Positions 5,935 through 6,206 of a DNA stretch of 6,206 bases are shown piece after piece (positions within the stretch are counted from its first letter, which is position 1; every line of letters begins with the position of its first letter). The notes beneath the pieces were generated by a model. The model saw only the letters and a list, made by a program, of their open reading frames with translations. It was not told the origin of the DNA and ran no database searches. The position numbers were made by a program, and so were the translations under genes. The DNA is taken from assembly GCA_937892405.1 (NCBI GenBank), contig CALAFS010000068.1, positions 1 to 6,206 on the forward strand, read 5' to 3'. This DNA is from an uncultured Clostridia bacterium. Its GTDB lineage: Bacteria > Bacillota > Clostridia > Oscillospirales > CAG-272.

Positions 5935-6206
5935 GATTTATAACCGTATTTCACCTTGTATTTCTGTATTTCTTCGGGGCTCGGGTGCCCGTCCGTCTTT
6001 TTTTCGAGGAGGAGACGGAAGTTTTCCTCAAAGTCCACCTCGCCGCTCTCACAAAGCGCCGAGATCGCGCGACTGATTTTGGCTTGCGGGTACCCCTTCG
6101 CGGTGAGCTCGGCACGCACCCGCAGAGGGCCGTGCAGCTTTCCGTTTGCCACGGCGCGTACAAGAACGGCGAGCGCGCGCATCTCGTCGAGATATCCGAG
6201 ACGCAC
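5928..6206 (-). CDS. recX: RecX-like regulatory protein, C-terminal part (partial, runs off right edge)
   Basis: Ninety-two codons and the TGA stop are visible, and the frame is still open at the window edge. The first visible codon is GTG but probably internal, so the true start lies beyond 6206. LGYLDEMRALAVLVRAV followed by HGPLRVRAELTAKGY (25-39) and then KISRAI resembles a RecX three-helix repeat (LGyldD..yA, GprrIrqeLrqKGi, I..aL). RecX binds RecA filaments and limits recombination and SOS activity. The last 25 residues (DGHPSPEEIQKYKVKYGYKS and around) look less typical of RecX, so another small helical-repeat protein is possible. The gene overlaps the ABC exporter start by 7 bases (ATGCTGA) and is co-transcribed with it. 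Product name is moderately supported; coding status is strong. Confidence 0.6.
   Translation of the reverse strand: MRLGYLDEMRALAVLVRAVANGKLHGPLRVRAELTAKGYPQAKISRAISALCESGEVDFEENFRLLLEKKTDGHPSPEEIQKYKVKYGYKSC

Overview
The window looks like chromosomal DNA of a Gram-positive anaerobe, most likely a Clostridia-type Bacillota. The reasons are a type III glutamine synthetase, AAGGA-type ribosome binding sites, textbook sigma-A promoters (TTGACA-17-TATAAT), strong rho-independent terminators and a RecX-like gene. The core genes are GC-rich, with most third codon positions G or C. The species cannot be named from this sequence.

Layout, left to right: (1) the last 14 codons of a plus-strand gene (stop at 45-47); (2) a hairpin terminator at 59-92, T-rich on both sides, shared with the next, convergent gene; (3) a minus-strand DEDDh-type 3'-5' exonuclease (102-1103) with a C-terminal Cys cluster and a very basic tail; (4) a compact divergent promoter region (1133-1223) holding two perfect consensus promoters whose -35 boxes lie in a 9-bp inverted repeat; (5) glnN, type III glutamine synthetase, plus strand (1278-3380); (6) an AT-rich island with two small, unrecognised, acidic ORFs (3428-3787 and 3792-4112) in the same direction as glnN and with no terminator between them and glnN; (7) a second shared hairpin terminator (4121-4156); (8) a minus-strand ABC half-exporter (4198-5934), whose start overlaps by 7 bp the end of (9) a RecX-like gene cut by the right edge of the window.

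Functionally, the window has three transcription units. The exonuclease and glnN are fired from back-to-back promoters close enough that polymerases may compete. The two small ORFs appear to ride on the glnN transcript or on a promoter I cannot see. The RecX-like gene and the ABC exporter form a translationally coupled pair transcribed leftward from outside the window.

Most of the window is ordinary housekeeping sequence. The parts that deserve a second look are the AT-rich two-gene cassette, which looks horizontally acquired and has the general look of an orphan immunity-type pair (inference only), and the symmetric divergent promoter. I see no CRISPR array, rRNA, tRNA, insertion sequence or prophage gene.
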